Assembly: GCA_030429565.1 (NCBI GenBank) | Contig: JAUIFE010000001.1 | Span: 620,001-684,000, forward strand | DNA: 64,000 nucleotides | Reading direction: 5' to 3' | DNA from: Holophagae bacterium | GTDB taxonomy: Bacteria; Acidobacteriota; Holophagae; Acanthopleuribacterales; Acanthopleuribacteraceae | Shown here: positions 16,480 through 25,843 of the stretch, piece after piece | How the letters are laid out: each line of letters opens with the position of its first letter | How positions within the stretch are numbered: position 1 is the first letter of the stretch | Notes under the pieces: generated by a model | Databases searched by the model: none | Told to the model about the DNA's origin: nothing | Seen by the model: only the letters and a program-made list of their open reading frames with translations | Made by a program: the position numbers and the translations under genes

Positions 16480-18588
16480 CTACTTTTTCTTTTTGGGGAT
16501 GTACAGGTCGGTGATCGTGCCTTCGAAGACCTCGGCCGCAAAAGCCATGGTCTCGCTCAGCGTGGGGTGCGCGTGTACGGTTAAACCGATGTCCTCAGCG
16601 TCACAACCCATTTCAATCGCCAACCCGGCTTCCGCGATCAGCTCGCCGGCGTTGGTGCCCACCGCTGCCGCGCCGATGATGCGGCCCGTCTTTTTATCGA
16701 AGAGCATTTTGGTCATGCCTTCGCTGCGGCCCATCGCCAACGAACGGCCACTGGCCGCCCACGGGAAGCTACCCTTGCCGTAGTCAATGCCGCGCTCCTT
16801 GGCTTGTTCCTCGGTGACCCCTACCCAAGCTACCTCGGGATCGGTATAGGCGACGCTGGGAATGACGCGCGCGTCGAAGAAACTCTTGTGGCCCGCGCAC
16901 ACCTCGGCGGCAACTTTGCCCTCGTGTGTCGCTTTGTGAGCCAACATCGGCTGCCCGACGATGTCACCAATCGCGAAGATGTGCGGCACGTTGGTGCGCT
17001 GCTGGTTGTCGACCGCGATAAAGCCGCGCTCGTCGACGGCGACACCGGCGTTTTCGGCGCCGATCAGTTTGCCGTTGGGCGCACGCCCCACCGACAACAG
17101 CACGCGGTCAAAGACGTCCTCGGCAGGCGCGTCTTTGCCCTCGAAGCTGACGTGGATGCCGTCGTCTTCGGCGCGCATCCCTGTGACCTTGCTGTTGAGG
17201 AAAATATTCTCAAAACGACCCCGCATGCGCTTTTCAAACGGACGCACCATGTCGCGGTCGGCACCGACCATCAATCGGTCCATCAGCTCGACGACGGTGA
17301 CCTTACTGCCCAAACCTTCATAGACGGTGCCCAGCTCCAGGCCGATAATTCCACCACCGATGACGAGCAGGCGCTCGGGAATCGATTCAAGCGCCAAAGC
17401 GCCGGTCGAATCCATCAGACGCGGATCGTCGTAGGGGAAGCCTGGAATTTGCACGGGCCGCGAACCGGCGGCGATGACGGCGTAGCGGAAACTGTATTCT
17501 TTGACACCGTCGGCGCCTTCCACGCGGATACGGTGCGGGTCGACGAAGCTACCGGTACCGTGGGCAACGGTCACCTTGCGCGCCTTGGCCAATTGGCCAA
17601 TGCCGCCGGTCAACTTGCCGACAACGGCGTCTTTCCAAGCGCGCAGCTTGTCGATTTGAATTTCGGGTTTGCCAAAAACAATACCGTGTTCACTCATATG
17701 CGCGGCTTCGTCGATGACGCGCGCGCTGTGCAGCAAGGCTTTTGAGGGAATACAACCGACGTTTAAGCAAACGCCGCCCAGGGTGGGATCGCGCTCGACC
17801 ATCAGCGTTTTAAGGCCAAGATCGGCGGCGCGGAAGGCAGCCGTGTAACCGCCAGGGCCAGACCCGAGCACCATTACTTCGAAGTCGAAATCGCCCTCGG
17901 GTGCGCTGTGGGCGGGCGCCGAGGCGGCGGCCGGCTTTTCCGGCGCGGCGGCAGGCGCGGGCGACGCCGCCGGAGCCGGTTTGGCGGCGGCTGGTTTGTC
18001 TGTCTCGGCGGCGGCAATGACCGCAATGACGTCACCTTGGTTGACCACACCACCTGCCTGAATCTTAAGCGCGACAATACGGCCGGCGGCCGGCGCGGGC
18101 ACTTCCATGGCGGCCTTGTCGGTTTCCAAGGTGATCAAAGAATCGCCTTCTGCGACGGTATCCCCTTCCGCAACCAACACTTCCAGCACGTCGACGTCTT
18201 TGAAATCACCCAGATCGGGAACGGTGACGGGCACTTCTTGGCCGGTCCCGCCGTCGGTCGCTTCAGCAGCATCACTTTTGGCAGGTTGGCTTGCTGCAGA
18301 TTCACTTTTGGCGGGCGCACTTGACCCGGCATCATTTGATGCGGCAGCGCCAACTTCCAGAACGGCAATGACATCGCCTTGGTTAACAACACCGCCGGCG
18401 GCGACGTTGAGCGACACAATGGTGCCGGCCACTTCGGCGGGCACTTCCATGGCGGCTTTGTCGGTTTCCAGTGAAATGATCGAATCGCCGGCGGCCACTG
18501 AATCACCTTCTGCGACCAAGACTTCCAGCACATCGACATCTTTAAAATCGCCCAAATCGGGCACCTTAATTTCTACGCGTTCAGCCAT
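16480..18588 (-). CDS. lpd: Dihydrolipoamide dehydrogenase (E3) with two N-terminal lipoyl domains
   Basis: E3 of the pyruvate dehydrogenase complex; it reoxidises dihydrolipoyl groups with NAD+. The start is set at the ATG at 18588 because AGGAGGTGA lies just upstream and the first lipoyl domain begins at once; a longer frame would run into aceF. Two lipoyl domains (residues about 3-78 and 100-178) each carry ETDKAAMEVP with the lipoyl lysine, joined by Ala/Pro-rich linkers. The flavoprotein part has an FAD site GSGPGG, the redox disulfide GGVCLNVGCIPSK, an NAD site GGGIIG and the C-terminal HAHPTLSE dyad. At 702 residues it is about 225 longer than a plain E3. Its ribosome-binding site overlaps the aceF stop, so the two are translationally linked. 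Confidence 0.95.
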   Translation of the reverse strand: MAERVEIKVPDLGDFKDVDVLEVLVAEGDSVAAGDSIISLETDKAAMEVPAEVAGTIVSLNVAAGGVVNQGDVIAVLEVGAAASNDAGSSAPAKSESAASQPAKSDAAEATDGGTGQEVPVTVPDLGDFKDVDVLEVLVAEGDTVAEGDSLITLETDKAAMEVPAPAAGRIVALKIQAGGVVNQGDVIAVIAAAETDKPAAAKPAPAASPAPAAAPEKPAAASAPAHSAPEGDFDFEVMVLGSGPGGYTAAFRAADLGLKTLMVERDPTLGGVCLNVGCIPSKALLHSARVIDEAAHMSEHGIVFGKPEIQIDKLRAWKDAVVGKLTGGIGQLAKARKVTVAHGTGSFVDPHRIRVEGADGVKEYSFRYAVIAAGSRPVQIPGFPYDDPRLMDSTGALALESIPERLLVIGGGIIGLELGTVYEGLGSKVTVVELMDRLMVGADRDMVRPFEKRMRGRFENIFLNSKVTGMRAEDDGIHVSFEGKDAPAEDVFDRVLLSVGRAPNGKLIGAENAGVAVDERGFIAVDNQQRTNVPHIFAIGDIVGQPMLAHKATHEGKVAAEVCAGHKSFFDARVIPSVAYTDPEVAWVGVTEEQAKERGIDYGKGSFPWAASGRSLAMGRSEGMTKMLFDKKTGRIIGAAAVGTNAGELIAEAGLAIEMGCDAEDIGLTVHAHPTLSETMAFAAEVFEGTITDLYIPKKKK

Positions 18589-18599
18589 GCGATCACCTC

Positions 18600-19925
18600 C
18601 TACAACAACAGGCGACGCAGGTCGCTGAGCACGTGGGCCAGGTAGGCGGTGAAGCGCGCGGCGGCGGCACCGTCGATGACGCGGTGGTCGTAGGAAAGCG
18701 ACAACGGCAACATCAGGCGCGGCACAAAGGCGCCGTCTTGCCAAACCGGTTTCATACTAGAGCGCGACAGGCCGAGAATGGCCACCTCAGGCGCATTGAC
18801 AATCGGCGTAAAGCCGGTGCCACCGATGCCGCCCAAGCTGGAAATCGTAAAGCAGGCGCCCTGTAAGTCGGCGGGTTTGATCTGGCCTTCGCGCATGCGT
18901 CCACTGACTTCACCCAACTCGGCGGCCAACTGGAACAAGCTTTTCTGCTCACAATCACGAATGACGGGAACCACCAAACCGTTGGGCGTATCAACGGCAA
19001 TACCCAGGTGGAAATACTTTTTGCGGATCAAGGATTCGCCGTCGGGGCTCAACGAGCTGTTGAAATCGGGGAATTTCTGCAACGCCGATACAACGGCTTT
19101 CATGATGAACACCAGCGGGGTCAGTTTGAAGCCCTGCTTCTTAGCCTGGTCGCCGTGGGCCTTGCGGAAGGCTTCCATGTCGGTAATGTCGGCGTCCTCG
19201 TGTTGGGTCACGCGCGGCACATTCAGCCAACTGCGGTGCAGGTTGGCGGCGCTGACCTTGCGAATACGGCTGAGTTTCACTTCTTCAATGTCGCCAAACT
19301 TGCTGAAATCAACCGCGGGCACGGCGGGAATGCCGGCGCCGGCGGCGGGCGCGGCACCTTTGCCACCACCATGCTGCATGGCCTGCTTGACGAAGCCTTT
19401 GACATCATCCTGCACAATGCGGCCCTTGCGGCCGGAGCCTTTGACCTGAATCAGGTCAACGCCGAGCTCGCGCGCGAACTTGCGCACGGAGGGACTGGCG
19501 TACGGCATAGAGCCTGGATCGTCCTGAAACGCGTCGCGCTGACTGGATGCAGCCGGCGCAGGTGCCGCTTTGGCAGGCGGCGCAGGCGTTGCTTTGTCAG
19601 CCGGCGCGGGCGTTGCCGGGGCAGCCGGCGCGGGTTTGGCCGCTTCTTCTTTAACCGGCTCTTCTTTAACCGGCGCGGCGCCTTCCACCGCTTCAACGAC
19701 GGCCACCACGGAACCTTCGGAAACCGTACCGCCGGCCTCGACGTTCAGGGAAACCACCTTGCCGGCAACGGGCGAAGGTACGTCCATGGAGGCTTTGTCG
19801 GTTTCTAGGGTAATCAGGGAATCGTCGGCGGCGACGGTATCACCGACCGCGACCAAAACTTCGACGACATCCACTTCTTTGAAATCACCAATATCGGGAA
19901 CGCGAACCTCATGCTGGTTTGCCAC
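18600..19925 (-). CDS. aceF: Pyruvate dehydrogenase E2, dihydrolipoamide acetyltransferase
   Basis: Transfers acetyl groups from lipoyl to CoA. GTG at 19925 is chosen: GAGGAGG lies five bases upstream and the protein then starts VANQHEVRVPDIGD at the edge of the lipoyl domain. Order: one lipoyl domain (ETDKASMDVP, about residue 40); a long Ala/Pro/Lys linker; a peripheral subunit-binding domain (ASPSVRKFARELGVDL to GRIVQDDV, about 140-178); and a catalytic domain ending with DHRVIDGAAAARF, the HxxxDG active-site motif. At 441 residues with one lipoyl domain it is shorter than the E. coli protein with three; the missing lipoyl domains appear on E3 instead. Middle gene of aceE-aceF-lpd. Confidence 0.95.
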   Translation of the reverse strand: MANQHEVRVPDIGDFKEVDVVEVLVAVGDTVAADDSLITLETDKASMDVPSPVAGKVVSLNVEAGGTVSEGSVVAVVEAVEGAAPVKEEPVKEEAAKPAPAAPATPAPADKATPAPPAKAAPAPAASSQRDAFQDDPGSMPYASPSVRKFARELGVDLIQVKGSGRKGRIVQDDVKGFVKQAMQHGGGKGAAPAAGAGIPAVPAVDFSKFGDIEEVKLSRIRKVSAANLHRSWLNVPRVTQHEDADITDMEAFRKAHGDQAKKQGFKLTPLVFIMKAVVSALQKFPDFNSSLSPDGESLIRKKYFHLGIAVDTPNGLVVPVIRDCEQKSLFQLAAELGEVSGRMREGQIKPADLQGACFTISSLGGIGGTGFTPIVNAPEVAILGLSRSSMKPVWQDGAFVPRLMLPLSLSYDHRVIDGAAAARFTAYLAHVLSDLRRLLL

Positions 19926-19988
19926 GAAAACCTCCTCGTACTTCCCATTCAAAACAGAACCGGATCACACTGATCTCAAACGCCGTAA

Positions 19989-20017
19989 GGCCCGCCCCGA
20001 ACAAACGAGGCGGGCCC
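19989..20017 (-). promoter_or_regulatory. Intercistronic hairpin between aceE and aceF
   Basis: GGCCCGCCCCG and CGAGGCGGGCCC form a strong stem with a short A-rich loop, between the aceE stop (20024) and the aceF start. No T-run follows on the minus strand, so it is more likely an mRNA stability or processing element than a full terminator. Confidence 0.5.
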
Positions 20018-20023
20018 AACCAA

Positions 20024-22690
20024 TTAGGCGTATTGTGGATCCGGAGACTCGGGGTCGATCTCCCATTTGCGGATGGCCTCGGTGACGCGGCCTTTTTCAA
20101 CGGCACCGCTGTCGCACAGGGCTTTTAACGCGGCCACAGCGATGTGACGGGCGTCTACCTCGAAGTGCGCACGCAAGGCGCGGCGCGTGTCGGAACGGCC
20201 GAAGCCGTCGGTACCAAGTGCGATGAACGGCTGTTTGACAAACGGCCGAATTTGATCCGAGTAGGACTTCATGTAATCGGTCGCGGAAACCACGGGACCG
20301 TCGAAGTCGGCCAAAACCTGCGAGACGTAAGGCACCTTGGCTTCAGCCTCGGGGTGCAAGCGGTTCCAACGCTCACACGCCAAACCGTCACGACGCAGTT
20401 CGTTGTAACTGGTCACACTGTAGATGTCGGCGACCACGCCAAATTCCTCGGCCAAAAGTTTGGCGGCCTGCTCAGACTCCCGCAGAATGGTGCCTGAACC
20501 CAGCAGGGCGACACGCGGACCGTCGCCTTCGCCCTTCACCAAACGGTAAATACCGCGACGAATGCCTTCCTCGGCGCCTTCCGGCATGGCCGGGTGATGG
20601 TAGTTTTCGTTCATGGTGGTAACGTAATAGAACACGTTTTCCTGTTCGCCATACATGCGACGCAAGCCGTCCTGCAGAATCACCGCCAGCTCAAAGGCAT
20701 AGGTGGGATCGTAGGACACACAGTTGGGTACCGTTGCCGCCTGCAAGTGGCTGTGGCCGTCTTGGTGCTGCAAACCCTCGCCGTTGAGGGTGGTCCGGCC
20801 GGACGTACCGCCAATCAAGAAACCGCGCGCCTGCATGTCGCCGGCGGCCCACACCAAATCACCGATGCGTTGGAACCCAAACATCGAGTAGAAGATGTAG
20901 AAGGGAATCATGGGTACGCCGTGGTTGGCGTAAGCGGTACCGGCGGCAATCCAAGAGCTGGTCGCCCCGGCTTCGTTAATCCCCTCTTCAAGGATTTGGC
21001 CGTCGGTTTTTTCGATGTACGGCGCAATTTGGCCTTCGTCAACCGGGCGGTACAACTGGCCAAACGGCGAGTAGATACCCAGTTGACGGAACATGCCTTC
21101 CATGCCGAAGGTCCGCGCTTCGTCGGGGATGATCGGCACCAGGTGTTTTTTGAGGTTTTTGTCGCGCGTCAGCACGGTCAAAAAGCGCACAAAGGCCATG
21201 GTGGTGGAAATTTCGCGTTTTCCGCTGCCTTCCAGCAACGCTTTGAAGGCGTCCAAGCCGGGAATTTCCAGCGTGGGTGCGCTGGTGCAGCGGGCGGGCA
21301 GGTAACCACCCAACTGTTCGCGGCGTGATTTGAGGTATTGAATTTCGGCACTGTCCTCGGCGGGTTTGTAGAACGGCGTGTTCTCCAAATCTTCGTCGGA
21401 AACCGGAATGTGGTAGTTATCGCGATATTGGCGCAAGGCGCGTTCGCCCATCTTCTTTTGCTGGTGGCTGATGTTTTGGCCTTCACCGGCCTCGCCCATG
21501 CCGTAACCTTTGACGGTTTTGGCGAGGATCACGGTTGGACGACCGTCGCTGCGCATGGCTTCGGCGTAGGCGGCAAACACCTTGTGGGGATCATGGCCGC
21601 CACGCGTCAATTGCCAGATCTCTTCGTCGCTCATCTTGGCGACCATCTCTTTGAGTTCTGGGTACTTGCCAAAGAAGTGCTCACGCACATAACCACCGTC
21701 ACCGGAAGCTTTGTACGCTTGGTAATCACCGTCGACCGCCTCTTCCATACGGCGTGCCAAAAGGCCCTTGTGATCGCGTGCAAACAGCGGATCCCAGTTT
21801 GAACCCCACAGCACCTTAATCACGTTCCAGCCCGCACCGCGGAAGACACCTTCCAGCTCTTGGATGATGGAGCCGTTGCCGCGTACCGGGCCGTCGAGAC
21901 GCTGCAGGTTACAGTTCACGACAAAAATGAGGTTGTCGAGTTTTTCGCGACCGGCCAGCGAAATGGCGCCCAAGCTTTCCGGCTCGTCCATCTCACCATC
22001 GCCCATGAAGGCCCACACTTTGCGGCCTTCGGTCTGCAACATACCGCGATCACGCATGTAGTGCATGAAGCGCGCTTGGTAAATGGCCATAATCGGGCCA
22101 AGCCCCATGGAAACCGTTGGGAATTGCCAAAAGTCAGGCATCAACCAAGGGTGGGGATAAGAGGACAAACCACCGGGTTTGACTTCTTGACGGAAGCGGC
22201 GCAAATCGTCTTCGCTAAGACGGCCTTCCAAATAAGCGCGCGCATAAATGCCTGGCGAAGAGTGGCCTTGGATGAAAACCATGTCGCCACCGTGATTGTC
22301 GGAAGGAGCGTGCCAAAAGTAGTTGAAGCCCACGTCGTATAGCGTCGCCGAAGACGCGAAACTGGCAATGTGTCCGCCCAAACCGTCTTCGGCACGGTTC
22401 GCACCAACAACAATCGCCATGGCATTCCATCGAATAATATCGCGAATGCGTTTTTCCATGGCCGCGTCGCCGGGGAGCCGGTCTTCTGAGTGAGGGGGAA
22501 TCGTGTTGACGTAGGCCGTCGTTGCTTTGTAGGGCAAATGGGTACCGCGCCGGCGTGCGCGATCTATTAGGGTTTCCAACAAGAAGTGGACCCGCTCCGG
22601 TCCGTCCTGATCGAGCACGGCTTGCAACGATTCGACCCACTCTCGCGTTTCTTCCGGATCGATATCGTTCGGGTTCGCTTTAAAGGGCAT
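20024..22690 (-). CDS. aceE: Pyruvate dehydrogenase E1, homodimeric type
   Basis: Thiamine-diphosphate-dependent decarboxylation of pyruvate and transfer of the acetyl group to lipoyl-E2. The ATG at 22690 has AAGGAGGAG upstream and gives 888 residues, almost the length of E. coli AceE (887); upstream in-frame codons look non-coding. The ThDP/metal motif GDGEMDEPES and VVNCNLQRLDGPVRGNGS are present in the first third, and AceE-type sequences such as GGTSGRTTLNGEGLQHQDGHS and FGRSDTR follow. It opens the aceE-aceF-lpd operon; an extended -10 promoter and a palindrome lie in its leader. Confidence 0.96.
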   Translation of the reverse strand: MPFKANPNDIDPEETREWVESLQAVLDQDGPERVHFLLETLIDRARRRGTHLPYKATTAYVNTIPPHSEDRLPGDAAMEKRIRDIIRWNAMAIVVGANRAEDGLGGHIASFASSATLYDVGFNYFWHAPSDNHGGDMVFIQGHSSPGIYARAYLEGRLSEDDLRRFRQEVKPGGLSSYPHPWLMPDFWQFPTVSMGLGPIMAIYQARFMHYMRDRGMLQTEGRKVWAFMGDGEMDEPESLGAISLAGREKLDNLIFVVNCNLQRLDGPVRGNGSIIQELEGVFRGAGWNVIKVLWGSNWDPLFARDHKGLLARRMEEAVDGDYQAYKASGDGGYVREHFFGKYPELKEMVAKMSDEEIWQLTRGGHDPHKVFAAYAEAMRSDGRPTVILAKTVKGYGMGEAGEGQNISHQQKKMGERALRQYRDNYHIPVSDEDLENTPFYKPAEDSAEIQYLKSRREQLGGYLPARCTSAPTLEIPGLDAFKALLEGSGKREISTTMAFVRFLTVLTRDKNLKKHLVPIIPDEARTFGMEGMFRQLGIYSPFGQLYRPVDEGQIAPYIEKTDGQILEEGINEAGATSSWIAAGTAYANHGVPMIPFYIFYSMFGFQRIGDLVWAAGDMQARGFLIGGTSGRTTLNGEGLQHQDGHSHLQAATVPNCVSYDPTYAFELAVILQDGLRRMYGEQENVFYYVTTMNENYHHPAMPEGAEEGIRRGIYRLVKGEGDGPRVALLGSGTILRESEQAAKLLAEEFGVVADIYSVTSYNELRRDGLACERWNRLHPEAEAKVPYVSQVLADFDGPVVSATDYMKSYSDQIRPFVKQPFIALGTDGFGRSDTRRALRAHFEVDARHIAVAALKALCDSGAVEKGRVTEAIRKWEIDPESPDPQYA

Positions 22691-22787
22691 AAGTCCGCTC
22701 CTCCTTCCATTGTCCTCTCGCCAAAAAAGTGCGCTGAATGGACGGAGGCTAACCATTCTTGGAGCGACAGTCAATGGGATTGTGTGG

Positions 22788-22799
22788 ATTTTCGAAAAT
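22788..22799. promoter_or_regulatory. Perfect 12-bp palindrome in the aceE leader
   Basis: ATTTTCGAAAAT reads the same on both strands and lies just downstream of the predicted transcription start near 22807. Its position would suit a repressor of the operon. It does not look like the E. coli PdhR site. Confidence 0.4.
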
Positions 22800-22813
22800 T
22801 TGGATAAGTGCTT

Positions 22814-22822
22814 AGTATACCA
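22814..22822 (-). promoter_or_regulatory. Extended -10 promoter for aceE
   Basis: On the minus strand TGGTATACT forms TG-N-TATACT, an extended -10 element. No good -35 box is seen, which is usual for this type. Transcription would begin near 22807. Confidence 0.55.
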
Positions 22823-23019
22823 AAAAGTTGCCTAAAAAATGCGAATATTCGCTATTTGTGAAGACTCGATAATCAAGCCGGCCGCGAAAGCCTTCGCAGC
22901 GAGCAAGAACGCGGCGATAACCCCAGAAAGCAAACAGTCCGAACGGCTCCGCCAAAAGGCTCATGTCTTCGGGATTAATGAGTGCCGCCGCGGGTCAGTG
23001 CCGGTGGCGCTTGTCATGG

Positions 23020-25137
23020 TCAAGCCAGCCACCGCGTAATTACCTCTAGAAGGTTTTTTTGACGCACCGGCTTCGTCAAATAGTCGTCCATTCCGGTTTC
23101 AAGACAACGCTCGCGATCACCCTTAATCGCATTGGCGGTGAGCGCGACAATCGGGATGCGTTCGCCTTCCCGATCTGCTTCTGCCTCACGAATGTGTCGC
23201 GTCGTTTGGAAACCGTCCATTTCCGGCATTTGGCAATCCATTAGAATCAGATCGTAGGCTTTGTCGGCAAGCGCTTCAAGCACCTCGACCCCATTCTCGG
23301 CCACATCGCAGTCGAGACCGGCCTTGCGCAGGACATGGACAACAACCTTTTGGTTCACGCGGTTGTCTTCGGCAAGCAAGATGCGGTAGGTTTCCTTGCT
23401 TTCGCGCACCGTGTGACGGGTGATCAGTTTCTCGGGTTTCCAATCGGCGAGCGCCTCACGCTTGCCGCGATTGCGCAGCATGTCTTCCAAACAGTGCTGA
23501 AGCGTTTCAGACTCCACCGGTAAACTCAAAAAAGCATCGAACCCGGAGCGAGCCGCCGACTGGGCGAAGCCAGGCTCCGGCTCTTTGGAAAGCGCCAGAT
23601 GCATCAAGGGTTTGCGCGAGTCAGGACGCTTAAACAACTCGCTTGGCCACTCGGGTTCGACCTTGGTGAGGTTGTAATCAATGGCGACCAAGTCAAACTT
23701 TTGCAGCACGCCTGGCTCTGCCTCTAAAAAATCCGTTAGCTTTTTAGCGCCCAGCAGGGTTTCCGTTTTAAGGCCCAAGTCCGTGAGCTGTTGGGAAAAG
23801 GTGGTTAAGTTACCTTCGCGGTGCTCGCACAGCAGGGCCGACAAACCCTGCAGGGTTTTGGTTTCCGGTTCGGTGATGCGTTCAGGCGGCTCCACTTCTC
23901 GCACCCGCGCGGTGAACCAAAAACAGGAGCCAACCCCGAGTTCGCTCTCAACACCGACTTCCCCGCCCATGAGCAACGCCAATTTACGCGAAATGGCCAA
24001 ACCCAAACCGGTACCTCCAAACTTGCGCGTCGTCGAGGAATCGACTTGGCTGAAGGTACGAAACAGCTTTTCGATACCCTGCTTGGAAATACCGATACCG
24101 GTGTCGCGCACCTCAAAACGCAGCAAGGTCTGATCCTCGTGCGCCTCCTCGGCAACCGGTGCGACCACCAGATTGACGCCACCCTGGGAAGTAAATTTCA
24201 AGGCGTTGGAAAGGTAATTGAGCAGAATTTGGCGAATGCGGGTGGGATCACCGCGAACCCAACGCGGCACGCCCGCCGCGAGATTGCTGGCCAGGCTTAG
24301 ATGAGCCTCGTCGAACTTAAACTTGAACAGGCGACAGATATCCTCAATCGTGGTGCGTAAATCGAAAGAGATCTCTTCCAGAACCACTTTGCCGGCTTCG
24401 ATTTTAGAGAAGTCGAGAATGTCATTGATCAATTCCAACAACACATCGGCGCTGTAGGCAATCGCGTGGACATAGTCGCGTTGTTCCTCGGTCATTTCGG
24501 TTTGCGCCAACAGGTTGGCCATGCCGATCACCCCGTTGAGGGGCGTGCGAATTTCGTGGCTCATGTTAGATAGAAATTCGCTTTTTTCGCGAGAGGCGTC
24601 TTCGGCAATCGATCGCGCCGATTCCAATTCAGCCGTGCGCAAACGACTATCGCGGCGCAACGACCACTTTTTGGTCAGCGCCAAAGCCATTTGCTTGACT
24701 TCGACCGGATCAAAAGGTTTGCGCAGGAACAGGACGCGGTCGTTATCGCCCAAAATACGTGTAATTTCTTCCCAAGAATAATCGGAAAAGGCGGAGCAAA
24801 GCACAATCTCGAGGTTGTCGATATCCCTGAGCAGGCGGCTGGTGGTTTCGATACCGTCCCAACCGGGCGGCATACGCACATCGACAAAGGCCACGGCAAA
24901 GGGCGTCCCCTCGGCCACCGCCGCCAAAGCGGCTTCGTAACCCTCCTTACCCTGCATTGCTGACGAAATTTCGTACGTCGGGCCGGGTGCTCGCGGCTGT
25001 ATCCCAAAGAGCTCGGCCTCAAAGGCGTCGAGTTCAATGTTGGCTTGCGATTGGGTTTGCGTACCGATTGCCTTCTGGAAATCGGCATGGATCGATGCGT
25101 TATCGTCCACGATCAAAATGCGCTGGTTGGTATCCAA
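23020..25137 (-). CDS. Hybrid histidine kinase: REC-HisKA-HATPase-pseudoREC-REC
   Basis: Cytosolic signalling kinase without membrane segments or sensor domain; input probably comes through the N-terminal receiver. The start is TTG at 25137; a TAG in the same frame 15 bases upstream prevents extension, and GGAG lies ten bases before it. Order: REC1 (residues 5-165, phospho-acceptor in VDVRMPPG); HisKA with SNMSHEIRTPLNG (about 195); ATPase with NYLSNALKF, DTGIGI and GGTGLGL; a receiver-like stretch without an obvious acceptor (about 440-570); and a C-terminal REC with LMDCQMPEMDG and the KP lysine. No response-regulator gene is adjacent. Confidence 0.9.
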   Translation of the reverse strand: MDTNQRILIVDDNASIHADFQKAIGTQTQSQANIELDAFEAELFGIQPRAPGPTYEISSAMQGKEGYEAALAAVAEGTPFAVAFVDVRMPPGWDGIETTSRLLRDIDNLEIVLCSAFSDYSWEEITRILGDNDRVLFLRKPFDPVEVKQMALALTKKWSLRRDSRLRTAELESARSIAEDASREKSEFLSNMSHEIRTPLNGVIGMANLLAQTEMTEEQRDYVHAIAYSADVLLELINDILDFSKIEAGKVVLEEISFDLRTTIEDICRLFKFKFDEAHLSLASNLAAGVPRWVRGDPTRIRQILLNYLSNALKFTSQGGVNLVVAPVAEEAHEDQTLLRFEVRDTGIGISKQGIEKLFRTFSQVDSSTTRKFGGTGLGLAISRKLALLMGGEVGVESELGVGSCFWFTARVREVEPPERITEPETKTLQGLSALLCEHREGNLTTFSQQLTDLGLKTETLLGAKKLTDFLEAEPGVLQKFDLVAIDYNLTKVEPEWPSELFKRPDSRKPLMHLALSKEPEPGFAQSAARSGFDAFLSLPVESETLQHCLEDMLRNRGKREALADWKPEKLITRHTVRESKETYRILLAEDNRVNQKVVVHVLRKAGLDCDVAENGVEVLEALADKAYDLILMDCQMPEMDGFQTTRHIREAEADREGERIPIVALTANAIKGDRERCLETGMDDYLTKPVRQKNLLEVITRWLA

Positions 25138-25843
25138 AGGGTTCCCGCTCCGCTATGGGGTCTCGCCGTCGATTGGGTTGTCCGACCAAATTACCAAACC
25201 AATCGGCACAAATGTCCTTTCGGCTTAATCCTAGCGAGCGATTCGAAGCATTTTTACGTCCCAGACCCCAAGAAAACCGCCACGTTTTTTCTTGCGCCCA
25301 GCTAATTCCCCCGCCTTCATGTGGCGACGAGATCGCGCAACCATGCAACCGCCAAAGCCAAGAACCATTTGCCAACGCGACAGCTTCCCATCGGCTCCTA
25401 GGGATAACCTCCTGCAAATGAACGGTTAACCAACCCTCCCAACAAAACGACCTTTTATTACGTCTAAAAGATTCAGTGACATTTATCACACTTAACAACC
25501 CACCTTGAGCTGAAACAACTAGAGTTTTTCGCATTACTAAGTGAGAAGTAAATAAATCTTCACAAGAAAACCTCTTACTTCACCAAAAAGACTTTTGAAA
25601 GCCAACTTGGTGCGACAACCAGAAAACCGGCGCCATTCCACGCCTTAACCGACAATCAGGTATTTCACCGCCATGACGCCTCGGCCGCCCTTGCTGCGAC
25701 GATCCCCTCCTTATTTATTCCCTCTATTTGCCACGCGTCATCCGCGCCATTTGCCACCCCCTTGGTCGTCCCTTACCCGTGACGACCTTTTGGGACCGCT
25801 TTGCCACAAGCGTCCCTGCCAAACTTTATGTTAGGAGAACCCC
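25138..25843. other. 700-base intergenic region, no gene seen
   Basis: Lies between the divergent kinase gene and the repeat-protein gene. A minus-strand frame at 25100-25534 has no motif or ribosome-binding site and is rejected. The centre (25440-25620) is AT-rich and may hold promoters; no clear -35/-10 pair was identified. Confidence 0.5.

Larger units (their letters stand above)
22691..23019. other. Leader and promoter region of the aceE operon
   Basis: This 329-base gap holds the aceE leader (about 117 bases), a palindrome, an extended -10 promoter and the 3' flank of the hybrid kinase. No reading frame in it looks coding. Confidence 0.6.

Noticed and set aside
16804..17745. A 313-codon plus-strand frame opposite lpd
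   Set aside because: Antisense to the FAD/NAD-binding part of lpd; low-complexity composition and no recognisable domain.
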